Notes: generated by a model from the sequence alone, not told the origin. 64,000 bases of DNA from Mobiluncus massiliensis (GCF_949769255.1 NZ_OX458329.1:1426001-1490000); one strand, 5' to 3'; shown: positions 34,064 through 44,993, counted from the first letter of the stretch. Made by a program: numbers and translations.

Positions 34064-34108
34064 TTACGCCGGCGGGTTTTTACGATTTTGAAAAACCCGC
34101 CGGCGTAA
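34064..34108 (-). terminator. 18-bp perfect hairpin between binding-protein and permease genes
   Basis: TTACGCCGGCGGGTTTTT (34064-34081) pairs perfectly with 34091-34108 around a 9-base loop. The stem lies 20 bp after the binding-protein stop. It can act as a partial terminator or as a 3' barrier protecting the upstream mRNA, both typical of SBP-permease junctions. Confidence 0.8.
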
Positions 34109-34127
34109 AGACTTGCCTGTTTGAGGG

Positions 34128-35417
34128 CTACTTCATAGCAGCTGCTGCAGCCAGCTCACTTTGGAGAGCGGCAACGTCCTTGCTGGAGTTGAACTTGCCC
34201 AGAGCGCTCTTCATCTTTTCGGTGGCCGCCAGGGGCAGAGCCGCACCGTGAGCGATAGAAGAAACGATGGTGTCCTTGCCGAAGGATTCCATTGCGGAAC
34301 GCTGGTAATCCGAGAACTTAGACAGTTCATCGGCGGTCAGGTCGGAACGAGCCGGGATAGAGCCCTTGACCGAGTTGAAAGCAATCTGGCCTTCCTTGGA
34401 GGAAATGGTATTCAACCAAGCCTTCGTGCCATCGGGGTGCTTCGCGCCCACCGGCAGGGTGAAGGAGTCAGCCAGGAAGTCGAACACGCCGTTGCTGCCC
34501 GGAACCGGGAAGGTCACGTAGTCCTTATCCCATGCCATCTTGGCGTTCTCCCAAGCCGGAGGAGCCCAGTCGCCCATCACGTTGTAGGCAGACTTGCCTT
34601 CGATGACCGGTTTCATGGCAGGTTCCCAGTCCTCTGAGAGCAGGGACGGATCGGCGTAGGTCAGAATCTTGGCGTAATCATCCAAAGCAGCCTTGACTTC
34701 CGGGCCACTCCAATCAGTCTTGCCATTCATCAAGCCGTTGTAAGCATCGGTACCCAAGTCCGAAATCAGGACGGTTTCCAGCAATTGCAGCTGAGTCCAA
34801 GTGGCGCCGACCGTAATCGGGTACTGCACACCGGCAGCCTTGAGCTTCTCCATATCAGCAATCCAGCCCTTGATATCTGTCGGCGGAGCCTTGGGATCCA
34901 AGCCGGCCTTTTGCATGACCTCAACATTGGCCCACACTACGTTTGCGCGGTGAATGTTAGAGGGGACGGAGTAGATCTTGCCATCCACAGTCAGGAGGTC
35001 TACCAGGTCAGCTGGGAAGGCGTCACGTAGCTTGAACTCGTCGTACAAGCCAGAAACGTCCTCCAGGTATCCCGCGGCAATATCCGAGGAAAGCTCGGCG
35101 CCAGCGTGAGCCTGATAGGTGTCTGGCGGGTTCTTTGCCGCCAGGTCAGCAGCCAGCTTCTGCTTTGCGTTGGTGCCGCCACCACCGGATTCGGACTGCT
35201 TAATCAGTTCCACATCCGGGTGCTGTTCCGCAAAGACTTCCTTTAAGGCATCGAAACCTTGTTTCTCTGAGCCTTGCTCCCACCAGGTCACGACACCCAC
35301 TTGAGAGGCACTGCCAGCGGCGTCGCCACCGTCTTTACCAGCGTCAGAAGCCGAAGAGCAGGCTGTCATAGTTAGACCGAGGGCCAGAGCGCCCGCAGCC
35401 GCAATGAGCTTTCGCAT
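34128..35417 (-). CDS. Sugar ABC transporter solute-binding lipoprotein
   Basis: Extracellular family 1 solute-binding protein, 429 residues. The N-terminus is a lipoprotein signal peptide: MRKLIAAAGALALGLTMTACSS with the lipobox Cys at residue 20. The body has a typical SBP_bac_1 layout (VVTWWEQGSEKQGFDALKEVF, VWANVEVMQKAGLDP, PVGAKHPDGTKAWLNTISSKEGQIAFN). Trp/Asp-rich segments suggest a carbohydrate ligand, but the sugar cannot be named. First gene of the operon SBP-MalF-MalG. GGAG upstream of the ATG. The fold and context are secure, the substrate is not. Confidence 0.92.
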   Translation of the reverse strand: MRKLIAAAGALALGLTMTACSSASDAGKDGGDAAGSASQVGVVTWWEQGSEKQGFDALKEVFAEQHPDVELIKQSESGGGGTNAKQKLAADLAAKNPPDTYQAHAGAELSSDIAAGYLEDVSGLYDEFKLRDAFPADLVDLLTVDGKIYSVPSNIHRANVVWANVEVMQKAGLDPKAPPTDIKGWIADMEKLKAAGVQYPITVGATWTQLQLLETVLISDLGTDAYNGLMNGKTDWSGPEVKAALDDYAKILTYADPSLLSEDWEPAMKPVIEGKSAYNVMGDWAPPAWENAKMAWDKDYVTFPVPGSNGVFDFLADSFTLPVGAKHPDGTKAWLNTISSKEGQIAFNSVKGSIPARSDLTADELSKFSDYQRSAMESFGKDTIVSSIAHGAALPLAATEKMKSALGKFNSSKDVAALQSELAAAAAMK

Positions 35418-35636
35418 TGAAACTCCAATCAGTTAACTTCATTGTCGTTGTTCCCAGAGGGCATCTTTACCCGTCAGGGACAAGTAACATTCTCTCATAT
35501 ATTCCGTCAGGTCTTGATGAAAAGGAGCCGCAACATTATGTTTTTACCTTCGGGGCCCCACGCGACGGAGGTTTTTGGTCAATGTTGGGTCAGCTCAAGG
35601 GCGTTCCCGCAGTGTGTCTAGGCAGCCCGCACCGGC

Positions 35637-36410
35637 CTAAAGCAACAGGGTGTGCCACGCCGCCCCCAGCATCAGGAGTAGCGGATAGACCGCGTAGCAA
35701 AACCACCGGGTATTGGCGTTGAGGTACCCCAAGGTTTCGTTTCGGTAATGCAGAAAAGCCACTCCGATAGCCGGAGTCACCAAGCTCACGGCCCCCAGCA
35801 ACCCGGCTGTCATCATCATGGTGTTTTCCCGCGGCCTCAGCAGGGAAAAAATCAGAGTGAACCCAATCAGCAAACATCCGATGTTGATGACACCCTGACG
35901 GGTTCCCAAATGTAACAGTAGCGCCCAGAGTATTCCGGAACCAGCCACCACTACCGCACCAATCCACGCTTTTGCGCCCGACCACCTGTTGCGAACATAG
36001 TCAATGAGAATCAACACCAGCAACGCCAGGGCGAGGCCGAAAACCGGATTCTGCGAAGCCCAGTCCACGGGCCGGTAAAAAGTCACCACGTCATAGGGAA
36101 CTTCACAGACTAAAGCCAAAATGACCAGGCGCAACAAATAGCGCCATTTGTTAGCGGTCCAGGTAAACCCTTCCGCCAGGAGCCAGGCATAAATCGGCAC
36201 GGCACACCACGAAATCACTTCGCTGAGCACCGCCGCAGTGAGTGCGCCGAAGTTATTTTTCAAATCCGTTCCGAAAAAATAAGGAACCACCGTGGTGGAC
36301 GCCACTTGGAAGGAGAGAAAAATCCCGGCGATGACCTTGAGACGTAAATTACTCAGACCGCGCATCCGCCCCGGCCCGGTTTCAGGCATGCTGTTGCTAG
36401 ACGACGCCAT
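35637..36410 (-). CDS. TraX-family membrane protein
   Basis: An integral membrane protein of 257 residues with about eight TM helices. The pattern GLSNLRLKVIAGIFLSFQVASTT, VPIYAWLLAEGFTWTANKWRYLLRLVILALVCEVPYDVV and NIGCLLIGFTLIF matches the TraX family, known for acetylating pilin in F plasmids and found in many non-conjugative genomes with unknown roles. Its ATG abuts the malG stop with no gap, so it belongs to the same transcript as the maltose-type importer. A role in acetylating a cell-surface or sugar substrate would be a guess. Confidence 0.8.
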   Translation of the reverse strand: MASSSNSMPETGPGRMRGLSNLRLKVIAGIFLSFQVASTTVVPYFFGTDLKNNFGALTAAVLSEVISWCAVPIYAWLLAEGFTWTANKWRYLLRLVILALVCEVPYDVVTFYRPVDWASQNPVFGLALALLVLILIDYVRNRWSGAKAWIGAVVVAGSGILWALLLHLGTRQGVINIGCLLIGFTLIFSLLRPRENTMMMTAGLLGAVSLVTPAIGVAFLHYRNETLGYLNANTRWFCYAVYPLLLMLGAAWHTLLL

Positions 36411-37331
36411 CTAGCCCTTCACCGAACCGGACATGGACTCCTGGTAGAAGCGCTGCATGACGATGAACAGGATGGCAATCGGTACCGAAACCAGCACTGC
36501 CCCCGCCGCGAAACGCGCGAACCAGGTGTGGATGTATTCCTTTTCCAGCATCAGCCACAAGCCCAAAGCCACCGTGTAGTCCGACTGGGTACGGGCAATG
36601 ACTTTTGCCATCACGAAGTCCAACCACGGTCCCAAGAAACTCACGATGGCCTGGTAGACAATCATGGGTTTACAGATGGGCAGGATAATCTTCCAAAACA
36701 CCTGAGAGCGGGTGCAGCCGTCCAGGATAGCCGCTTCGTCCAAAGAGTTCGGGATGGTGTCCATGTAACCTTTCATGACATAGAAACCCGCGCCAGAACC
36801 GGCGGAATACACCAGAATCAAAGCGAGAATCGTCATGCCGCCGCCGGTCAGGCCCACCGCCTTCAAGATGAAGTAAATCGCGGATACAGCCATGATGCTG
36901 GGGAACATACCCAAGATCAACACCACGCTCATGAAAGTACGGCGCAAACGGAACCGCATCCGGCTCATGACGTAAGCCACCATCAGCACGAAGAACACGG
37001 AAATCACGCAGGTAAAGCAGGCGATGATAAAGGTGTTCAGGTACATCCGGGGGAAGTCCATGACGGAACGATCCGTGAAAATCTTAATGTAGTTATCCAG
37101 CGAAAACTCACGGGGAAAGAACGTCTTGGTGTAAGGCGCGGGGTCCTTGTTGAAGGATTCGGCAACGACCCACACGATCGGCAGGAGCCAGATGACCGCC
37201 ATGATGGCCAGGAACGCGTGCACTACGATGTCCCCAACCACGCGCCGCTTACTGAGGCTGCCCATGAAAGAGGTCTTGGACGCGGCACGAGGGGTAGCTT
37301 CAACTGTCGTATTGGTAGCGGATGTATTCAT
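36411..37331 (-). CDS. malG: Maltose-type ABC transporter permease
   Basis: CUT1 permease of 306 residues, six TM helices. The EAA motif is TIPNSLDEAAILDGCTRSQVFWKIILPICKPM. The N-terminal cytoplasmic tail and the ending FYQESMSGSVKG match MalG of actinobacterial maltose/maltodextrin importers. It overlaps malF by 4 bp. A ribosome site GGAGG lies 8 bases upstream. It is followed without gap by the TraX-like gene. The gene name reflects family similarity and the nearby alpha-glucosidase; the actual sugar is inferred. Confidence 0.85.
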   Translation of the reverse strand: MNTSATNTTVEATPRAASKTSFMGSLSKRRVVGDIVVHAFLAIMAVIWLLPIVWVVAESFNKDPAPYTKTFFPREFSLDNYIKIFTDRSVMDFPRMYLNTFIIACFTCVISVFFVLMVAYVMSRMRFRLRRTFMSVVLILGMFPSIMAVSAIYFILKAVGLTGGGMTILALILVYSAGSGAGFYVMKGYMDTIPNSLDEAAILDGCTRSQVFWKIILPICKPMIVYQAIVSFLGPWLDFVMAKVIARTQSDYTVALGLWLMLEKEYIHTWFARFAAGAVLVSVPIAILFIVMQRFYQESMSGSVKG

Positions 37332-38731
37332 CGGAAGGCCTCCTCGTTCTTAAAGGAACCGGATCTCCGGTAGGTAATGAGCGACACCACCGCCAGCACG
37401 ATGAAGGTCATGATACCGATGACCGCACCGAGGTTGTAGTCGTTCTTGTCTACCGTGAGTTTGTACAGCCAGGTAATCAAGAGGTCAGTCTTACCGGCGG
37501 AATCTCCCACCGGTACGGGCGCACCGCGGGACAGCAGGTAGATAACGTTGAAGTTATTGACGTTGCCCGTGAAAGTCGTAATCAGATAGGGGGTGAGCAC
37601 GAAGATGATGTAGGGCATGGTGATTTTACGGAAAATTACCCAGGAGTTGGCGCCGTCAATCTTGGCAGCTTCGTACTGGTCGGCGGGAATGTTTTGCAAA
37701 ATGCCCGTAATCTGCATAATCGTGAAGGGAATACCGACCCAGAGGTTCACCACGATGACGGTGACACGAGCCCAGGTGGCATCCGTAAAGAAGGGCAGGG
37801 CTTGATCAATCCAGCCCCAGTCCATCAGCAACCGGTTGATGGCGCCTTGGGGCTGCAGCATCAAGTTGATGACCAGCAGGGACACGAACTGCGGCACCGC
37901 GATGGACATCGAGAAGCACGCCCGCCAAAAATTCTTAAAGCGGGTAGTTTTGCGATTGATGAGCATGGCCATGAACATGCCCAAGAAGAAGTTTAGGAAG
38001 GTTGCAAAGATGGCCCACACTAGAGTCCACACCAGCACGGAACTAAAGATTCGCAGGTTCACATCTCCGGAAGAATTGGCGAAAATCGCCCCAAAATTCT
38101 GTAGCCCGACCCAATCGAAAAGCACCAGATGCTTGTGGTCATAGCTGGTGAAAGCCATGGAAATCATGAAAATCAGCGGCAGGACACTGAAAGTGAGGAT
38201 GCCCAGAGTCGGCAGGAACAAAAAGCCGATATGGGAACGAGTGTCCAGTAAGTCCGCGATGTCTTCGCGTATCGAAGGAGCTCGGCCGTGTTTCGCGGTC
38301 AGCACCTGGGCCTTGTAGGCCGAACGCACCGAAAGATTCCACAAACCGATGAACGCCAGAATGATGAGTATCGTGGCTACACCGTAGAGCAGGATAATGA
38401 CCGAGTTATCCCCGGCAGTGTATTCCCAATACCCGTTGACCAGTACTTTGCCTTGCTCTTGGTCGCCCAGTCCGGGAAGTTTCGCGAGGTAACCCAAACC
38501 GTTGGTGAACAGGAAAGCAAAAAACGCTATCTCGAGGAGTAGGAAAATCGCCCCCTTCACAAACTGGCGATGCGTCAGGTTGCCCAGCCCAAAGACGACG
38601 GCGGAGATTTTGGTAATGGCGTCGCCTTCCCGGAAGGCAGCTTTGAGGCTATAGGGCGAGGGTGAGATGTAGTCTTTCCCAAGTTTCTTACGTAACCTCG
38701 CCTCGCGTTTTGACGTTTGCGTTGCGTCCAT
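37328..38731 (-). CDS. malF: Maltose-type ABC transporter permease
   Basis: Large MalF-type permease, 467 residues with about eight TM helices. The extra N-terminal membrane region (FLLLEIAFFAFLFTNGLGYL, VIILLYGVATILIILAFIGLW) is typical of Gram-positive MalF. The EAA loop is NIPADQYEAAKIDGANSWVIFRKITMPYI. GAAGGAAACC precedes the ATG. It follows malE by 112 bp holding a 10-bp hairpin. Together with malE and malG it forms the second sugar importer of the window, again without a linked ATPase gene. Confidence 0.88.
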   Translation of the reverse strand: MDATQTSKREARLRKKLGKDYISPSPYSLKAAFREGDAITKISAVVFGLGNLTHRQFVKGAIFLLLEIAFFAFLFTNGLGYLAKLPGLGDQEQGKVLVNGYWEYTAGDNSVIILLYGVATILIILAFIGLWNLSVRSAYKAQVLTAKHGRAPSIREDIADLLDTRSHIGFLFLPTLGILTFSVLPLIFMISMAFTSYDHKHLVLFDWVGLQNFGAIFANSSGDVNLRIFSSVLVWTLVWAIFATFLNFFLGMFMAMLINRKTTRFKNFWRACFSMSIAVPQFVSLLVINLMLQPQGAINRLLMDWGWIDQALPFFTDATWARVTVIVVNLWVGIPFTIMQITGILQNIPADQYEAAKIDGANSWVIFRKITMPYIIFVLTPYLITTFTGNVNNFNVIYLLSRGAPVPVGDSAGKTDLLITWLYKLTVDKNDYNLGAVIGIMTFIVLAVVSLITYRRSGSFKNEEAFR

Positions 38732-38785
38732 TCAGGTTTCCTTCTCAATGAAAAGGCCGACAGTAATACCCGCGGCCGAGCTGCG

Positions 38786-38821
38786 GGGCCGCTGGAAAGG
38801 TTTGCCTCTCACCAGCGGCCC
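38786..38821 (-). terminator. Hairpin between malE and malF
   Basis: GGGCCGCTGG (38786-38795) pairs with CCAGCGGCCC (38812-38821) around a 16-base loop, 22 bp after the malE stop. No T-run follows on the minus strand, so partial attenuation or mRNA stabilisation is more likely than termination. It parallels the hairpin in the other ABC operon. Confidence 0.65.
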
Positions 38822-38843
38822 GACAGCTTCGAGATGTAATTAT

Positions 38844-40097
38844 TTAGCCAACCATCTTGGCCAATTGCTCAGACCACTTCTGGGTTTGAGCTTCGGCGGT
38901 AGCCTCGGTGATTTCCTTGTTCAAGATGCCCTTTCCGAAAGCCTGGGCAGGATCCCACCAGGAACCCATCGCGGAGATTGTCGGCTGCAGGATGGAAGCC
39001 CCAGAGATGACTTCCAGCTGAGCCTTGGCGGCGAAGTCGTCATCCGTAACGGAATCGACCAGGGACTTGTCGGTCGGGACAATGCCACGCATCTCGTAGT
39101 GAGCCTTTTGGGCTTCGGTGGAGCCCAAGAAAGCCGCAAACTGAGCGGCAGCCTTGGCGTTCTTGGCGTGCGGGTTGTAAGCCACAGCCTTGGACCCGGC
39201 AAAAGCCTCCATCTGGACATCTTTGCCATCCAGCTGGTAGGTCGGCAGCTTGGCAGCGGCGTATCCATCGCCCAAGGCTTCCTTCACATTGGCGGCATCC
39301 CAGGTCCCGGAGAACAGCACGTCGACATCGCCGGCCTTCAGTGCGCCCAGACCGGAGCCTTCCGCGTCATCCATAAAGTTCGGGTTATTGGCCAAGCCGA
39401 CCAGGTACTTTGTCACCGCGGTGGCGGCGGCATCGCCATCGGCAAAGGTGATGCCCTTGGAGGCATCGTTGCCCTTGTCACCGAAGAATGTCAGACCCGC
39501 ACCCTTGGTATAGAAAGACTGAATGAACCAGGAGTTATCGAGCGGGAAAGACACTTTGCCCTTAGCGAGCATCGCGTCCAAAGACTTCACGTCATCAGCT
39601 GAGAACTTCTTAGAGTTGTAGTACATGAACCAGGTGTTCGAGGTGAAGGGAACACCGTAAATCTTGCCATCGGTACCGGTGACCGAATCCACCATGGACG
39701 GTTCATTCTGTTCCTTGACCTGCTTGGCTTCGTTCTCACCCAGCTCGCCGATAGCCTCGGCATCGAGCAGGCCGCCCAACTGGTCGTTGGCAAACATGTA
39801 AACATCAGCAGCAGCGGCCGGATCAGTTTCCACCTTAGTCTTGGCGTCGCCCTCAGAGACCACGTCATTCTTCCAGGTGATCTTGTATTCCGGATGAGCC
39901 TTCTCGAAGGATTCCTCCATCTTAGCCAGCCAGCTGTTGCCGTCCGCTTGGTCCTCTTGAGGAGCCCACACAGACAGCGACACGTCTTCGGACTGACCGC
40001 CAGCGCTATCCCCGCCAGCGCCGCCGCAGGCGCTCATGGACAGGGCGACCGCCGAGGCGGCAATCAGACCAAAGGCTTTCTTAAACGTCATGGACAT
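38844..40097 (-). CDS. malE: Maltose/maltodextrin-type solute-binding lipoprotein
   Basis: Binding lipoprotein of 417 residues from the ATG at 40097, chosen because AAGGA lies six bases upstream and a signal peptide starts there; the longer frame to 40190 lacks both. FKKAFGLIAASAVALSMSAC has the lipobox Cys about residue 23. The body shows the MalE-like VSLSVWAPQEDQADGNSWLAKMEESFEKAHP, VYMFANDQLGGLLDAEAIGEL, GKIYGVPFTSNTWFMYYNSKKF and NPHAKNAKAAAQFAAFLGS. First gene of malE-malF-malG-traX, divergent from a GH13 glucosidase, which supports maltodextrin as the ligand. Confidence 0.88.
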   Translation of the reverse strand: MSMTFKKAFGLIAASAVALSMSACGGAGGDSAGGQSEDVSLSVWAPQEDQADGNSWLAKMEESFEKAHPEYKITWKNDVVSEGDAKTKVETDPAAAADVYMFANDQLGGLLDAEAIGELGENEAKQVKEQNEPSMVDSVTGTDGKIYGVPFTSNTWFMYYNSKKFSADDVKSLDAMLAKGKVSFPLDNSWFIQSFYTKGAGLTFFGDKGNDASKGITFADGDAAATAVTKYLVGLANNPNFMDDAEGSGLGALKAGDVDVLFSGTWDAANVKEALGDGYAAAKLPTYQLDGKDVQMEAFAGSKAVAYNPHAKNAKAAAQFAAFLGSTEAQKAHYEMRGIVPTDKSLVDSVTDDDFAAKAQLEVISGASILQPTISAMGSWWDPAQAFGKGILNKEITEATAEAQTQKWSEQLAKMVG

Positions 40098-40409
40098 TAA
40101 TTTTCCTTTCGACAGGCGAGGAGGATTTCTCCCCGGCTCAGGAAGCTCCGCAAAAGGACGGGTGTAACTCCCGTTACTTTGTTGGAACAAACTTTAATTC
40201 CAGATGCTAGCATTTTCTTTCTCGCAGGCGAGGGGGAATAAAGTCCCAATTTATTTAATCCTCTGGACCTATCACCAAGCGAAAGAATTTACATGGCATT
40301 TACACCACCTTTTCCGTGACGGAATCTCGCGCAACGCCCTCGAGCCTTCTGTAAGATGTTCTGAGGTCTTTGCGGCCTCTCGATAGCGCCCCTCCCAGAA
40401 AGGATCCCT
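40098..40409. other. Divergent control region between malE and the GH13 gene
   Basis: A 312-bp gap with no ORF of merit. It must carry both promoters. It contains two adjacent small palindromes (listed separately) on the malE side. I see no LacI-type consensus operator elsewhere in it. Confidence 0.55.
40165..40192. promoter_or_regulatory. Adjacent inverted repeats upstream of malE
   Basis: GTAAC-TCCC-GTTAC (40165-40178) and TTTGTT-GG-AACAAA (40179-40192) lie end to end, about 70-95 bp upstream of the malE ATG. Either could be a regulator site for sugar-responsive control. No regulator gene is nearby, so this is a positional inference. Confidence 0.4.
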
Positions 40410-41996
40410 GTGAATACCTCATACCCTCGTCCCAAGTGGCTGGATAACGCGGTTTTCTATGAAATTTATCCCCAGAGTTTTCAGGACTCCAACGGGGACG
40501 GCATCGGGGATATTCCGGGCATTATTTCCCGGCTGGACTATCTAAAAGAGTTGGGAGTCGACGCCCTGTGGCTCAATCCCCTGTTTGATTCGCCTTTCAA
40601 GGACGCCGGATACGATGTGCGCGACTACAAGTTGGTTGCTCCCCGCTACGGCACTAACGAGGACCTGGTAAGGCTTTTCGACCAGGCACACGCCCGCGGG
40701 ATTCGCGTGCTGTTGGACCTAGTTCCCGGCCACACTTCTGAGGAACACGCCTGGTTTCAGTCCAGCGCCCGCCCCGAACCCAACGAGTTTTCGGACCGCT
40801 ACGTGTGGACCGACTCTTGGATTTCCGGGGGCGACGGCTATCCCTTTATTGGCGGGGAAACGGAACGTGACGGAACCTATATCCTCAACTTTTTCAAATG
40901 CCAGCCGGCGTTGAACTACGGTTGGGCTCACCCGAAATATCCCTGGCAAGACCCGGCTTTAGGTCCCTCCGCCCGGAAAACCTGTGACGCGATGGTCGAC
41001 GTCATGCGTTTCTGGCTCTCTGCCGGTGCCGACGGATTCCGGGTAGACATGGCAAACTCCCTGGTGAAACACGATGATGAAGGCAAACCGTACACCATCA
41101 AGACCTGGCACTATATGTTTGACCAGATCCGTCCCGAGTTTCCCGAAGCCGCGTTTGTCGCCGAGTGGGGGGTGCCCAACGAAGCGGTACAAGCCGGGTT
41201 TGACATGGACTTTTACCTGGATTGGCGGTGGGACAATCGCCCTAACGGCTACAACATCTTGCTGCGCAACACGAACACCCCGTACGTGCGGGAAGATGAC
41301 CTGAGCTACTTCAACGCGGACGCCCCCACCGACATCTGTGGATTCCTGGAGCAATACGAGCCGCAGCTGCGCGCCGCCGAGAAAGCCGGAGCCTTTTTCA
41401 GCCTCATCACCTGTAATCACGATACTTGGCGGGTAGCGCCCCGACTGACCGAACGTGAACTCGGCTTGGCGTGGGCGACGATACTGACCCTGCCCGGAGT
41501 TCCGTTTATCTATTACGGGGATGAGATTGGCCTGCGCCACCAGTTGCTGCCCACCAAAGAGGGCGGTTACGTGCGTACCGGAGCTCGCACCCCAATGCAG
41601 TGGGATAGCGGCGACAACCTGGGATTTTCTACGGCTGCCCCAGCGGACCTCTATCTGCCGGTCGATACCAGCGCGGACGCTCCCACCGTGGCGGCGCAAC
41701 AAGCCCAACCGGATTCTTTGTGGCACACGGTGGCGCGCGTGCTGGAATGCAAGCGGGAACTCCCGGCTTTGGCAGCTGATAGCGCTTTCACGGTCCTCAG
41801 GGCCGAGCCGAACCAGCGTTTATTTGTTTTCAAAAGGGAGAATGCCGCGCAAGACCTGATTGTGGCGGTCAATCCGGCGCACGCTAGCGCCGAATATGAT
41901 TTGGCACAAGCGCGCCCGGTGCGTTTTAGTATCGGTTCAGCTCGGGTGGCGGGAACCACGCTACAGCTGGGACCCCAAAGTTTCGCGATTCTGTAA
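40410..41996 (+). CDS. GH13 alpha-glucosidase / oligo-glucosidase
   Basis: Glycoside hydrolase family 13 enzyme, 528 residues, cytoplasmic (no signal peptide). The TIM barrel shows FYEIYPQSFQDSNGDGIGDIPGI, the nucleophile Asp in DGFRVDMANSL, the acid/base Glu in AAFVAEWG and the third carboxylate in TCNHDTWR. GVPFIYYGDEIGL is a typical late barrel segment. It would cleave alpha-1,4 or alpha-1,6 bonds in imported maltodextrins or isomaltose. The GTG start has AAAGGA upstream. Divergent from malE, it likely serves the imported sugars. Confidence 0.9.
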   Translation: MNTSYPRPKWLDNAVFYEIYPQSFQDSNGDGIGDIPGIISRLDYLKELGVDALWLNPLFDSPFKDAGYDVRDYKLVAPRYGTNEDLVRLFDQAHARGIRVLLDLVPGHTSEEHAWFQSSARPEPNEFSDRYVWTDSWISGGDGYPFIGGETERDGTYILNFFKCQPALNYGWAHPKYPWQDPALGPSARKTCDAMVDVMRFWLSAGADGFRVDMANSLVKHDDEGKPYTIKTWHYMFDQIRPEFPEAAFVAEWGVPNEAVQAGFDMDFYLDWRWDNRPNGYNILLRNTNTPYVREDDLSYFNADAPTDICGFLEQYEPQLRAAEKAGAFFSLITCNHDTWRVAPRLTERELGLAWATILTLPGVPFIYYGDEIGLRHQLLPTKEGGYVRTGARTPMQWDSGDNLGFSTAAPADLYLPVDTSADAPTVAAQQAQPDSLWHTVARVLECKRELPALAADSAFTVLRAEPNQRLFVFKRENAAQDLIVAVNPAHASAEYDLAQARPVRFSIGSARVAGTTLQLGPQSFAIL

Positions 41997-42052
41997 CGCC
42001 GCCTCCGCCCCCCGGCTTTTCTGGGGCACCGTATTCCGAGTTGTGGTTAAAC

Positions 42053-42085
42053 CAGTTTGGGAGCCAGAATCTGGCTCCCAAACTG
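42053..42085. terminator. Perfect 15-bp hairpin between convergent GH13 and mdh genes
   Basis: CAGTTTGGGAGCCAG (42053-42067) pairs perfectly with 42071-42085 around a 3-base loop. It lies between two convergent stops. T-runs are weak on both strands, but the symmetry suits a bidirectional terminator. Confidence 0.75.
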
Positions 42086-42103
42086 AGAAATCTTGGCGGC
42101 GAT

Positions 42104-43135
<1,032 letters not shown>

Positions 43136-43214
43136 TCAGCATTCATTACTTTAGCGCAAAAAGCCACCATGAGGGTAAACCGAACGCCTTGAAAAAACGC
43201 GGAATTTCACCTGC

Positions 43215-44888
43215 TTACTTGTGAGCAAAATAATATTCCAGCAGCCCCCGGGTCGAAGCGTCTGTCTGCGCCAAAGCCTCGGCGTCTCCGCTGATGGCCG
43301 GACCCAGATCGATGGCCATTGCCTTGCCCAGCTCCACCCCCCACTGGTCGAAAGAATCAATACCCCAGATTGCGCCTTCGACCAGCGTAATCATCTCGTA
43401 CAGGGCGATGAGCTCCCCCAGCACTTTCGGGGTGAGAGCCGGTGCCATGATGGAAGTAGAGGGTCGGTCGCCGGGGAAAGTCCGGTGTGCCACCAGTTCT
43501 TCCTTCGTGCCTTCCGCCCGCACCTCATCGGGAGTTTTCCCAAAAGCCAGCGCCGCGCTCTGGGCAAAGAAGTTGCCCAGGAACAGTTCGTGCTGACGTT
43601 TCCCGGTTTCGCTGTCAGTGAGGTCCCAGGTCGGACGGGCAAACGCAATAAAGTCCACCGGAATCAGCCGAGTTCCCTGGTGAATCAGCTGGTAAAAGGC
43701 GTGCTGGCCGTTCGTGCCGGGCTCTCCCCAGAACACTTCGCCGGTATCGTAGCTGACCAGGCTGCCGTCTCGGCGCACCCGTTTCCCGTTGGATTCCATC
43801 GTGAGCTGCTGCAGATAGGCGGGGAAACGATGCAGATACTGGGAATAGGGCAACACCGCGTGGGTCTGGGCGTGCAGGAAGTTGGAGTACCACACGTTCA
43901 GTAAGCCCATCAGCAGCGGCACGTTCGATGCCGGCGGGGTAGAGCGGAAATGCTCGTCGATGGCGCGGAAACCAGCCAAAAACTCCTCGAAACCTTCCCG
44001 ACCGATGGCCACCGCGAGAGACGTTCCCACCGCGGAATCCACGGAATAGCGTCCACCCACCCAGTTCCAAAAACCGAAGGCGTTGCGGGGGTCGATGCCG
44101 AAGTCCGCGACCTTGTCCAAGGCCGTGGACACCGCCACGAAGTGCTTGGAGATAGCGTCTTTCGCGGCCGCCTCGGTGTCGTCGATGACGCCGCGTTCCT
44201 GTAGGCCGCGCAGCAGCCAGGTGCGGGCGGCTTTCGCGTTGGTGATGGTTTCCAGGGTGGTGAAAGTCTTGGAAACGATGATGAACAGGGTCGTTTCCGG
44301 GTCCAGGTCACGGGTTTTTTCCGCAATGTCAGTGGGGTCAATGTTGGACACAAAACGGCATTCCAGGCCGGGCTTCACGAAAGGCCGCAGCGCCTCGTAA
44401 GCCATGTAGGGGCCCAGGTCAGAGCCGCCAATACCGATATTAACCACGGTCTGGATACGTTTGGAACTGACCCCAACCCAAGACCCGTCACGCACCGAGT
44501 CGGCGAAGTCGTAAATTCGCCCCAAGACCTCGTGTACCTGAGCGATAACATCCTTGCCATCTACCACCAGCTGGGTTCCAGCGGGAGCCCGCAGCGCGGT
44601 GTGCAGCACGGCCCGGTTTTCCGTGTTGTTGATGTGTTCGCCGTTGAACATGGCCTCGCTCAAGTCGCGCACCCCGGCTTGGGCGGAAAGCTCCAATAGT
44701 TTTTCAAAAACGGCTCCGGTAATCAGGTTCTTTGACAAATCCACGTGCAAATCCGCGGCCGAGAATGAGAGGTTTTCTGCCCTGGCGGGGTCGGCCGCAA
44801 AGGCTTTACGCAAATCCAGGTGGAAGCCTGCGGCCATCGCGCTGAGGTCTTTCCACGCTGCCAGGGTTGTCGGGTCTTTCGTTTCCAT
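43215..44888 (-). CDS. pgi: Glucose-6-phosphate isomerase
   Basis: Phosphoglucose isomerase of 557 residues. The start is set to the ATG at 44888, eight bases after AAGGGAT; a longer frame from TTG at 44909 would place the ribosome site inside the gene. Family signatures: [58 protein letters not shown] (catalytic region), [12 protein letters not shown], the Glu-containing [23 protein letters not shown], and [11 protein letters not shown] near the C-terminus with the catalytic Lys. It links the glycolytic genes here, since pfk follows upstream on the same strand. Confidence 0.95.
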   Translation of the reverse strand: METKDPTTLAAWKDLSAMAAGFHLDLRKAFAADPARAENLSFSAADLHVDLSKNLITGAVFEKLLELSAQAGVRDLSEAMFNGEHINNTENRAVLHTALRAPAGTQLVVDGKDVIAQVHEVLGRIYDFADSVRDGSWVGVSSKRIQTVVNIGIGGSDLGPYMAYEALRPFVKPGLECRFVSNIDPTDIAEKTRDLDPETTLFIIVSKTFTTLETITNAKAARTWLLRGLQERGVIDDTEAAAKDAISKHFVAVSTALDKVADFGIDPRNAFGFWNWVGGRYSVDSAVGTSLAVAIGREGFEEFLAGFRAIDEHFRSTPPASNVPLLMGLLNVWYSNFLHAQTHAVLPYSQYLHRFPAYLQQLTMESNGKRVRRDGSLVSYDTGEVFWGEPGTNGQHAFYQLIHQGTRLIPVDFIAFARPTWDLTDSETGKRQHELFLGNFFAQSAALAFGKTPDEVRAEGTKEELVAHRTFPGDRPSTSIMAPALTPKVLGELIALYEMITLVEGAIWGIDSFDQWGVELGKAMAIDLGPAISGDAEALAQTDASTRGLLEYYFAHK

Positions 44889-44993
44889 TGAGTTATCCCT
44901 TCTGTTCAATAGTCTGCCCGGGACCGTTCCCGCGGCTCATTTCGTTGCTGTTCTCACGGCTTGTGGTGGGTCATCAAAACCAAAAGCTGTAAG

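Noticed and set aside
40098-40190. Longer N-terminus for MalE
   Set aside because: It would bury the signal peptide and has no ribosome site. The start at 40097 has both features.
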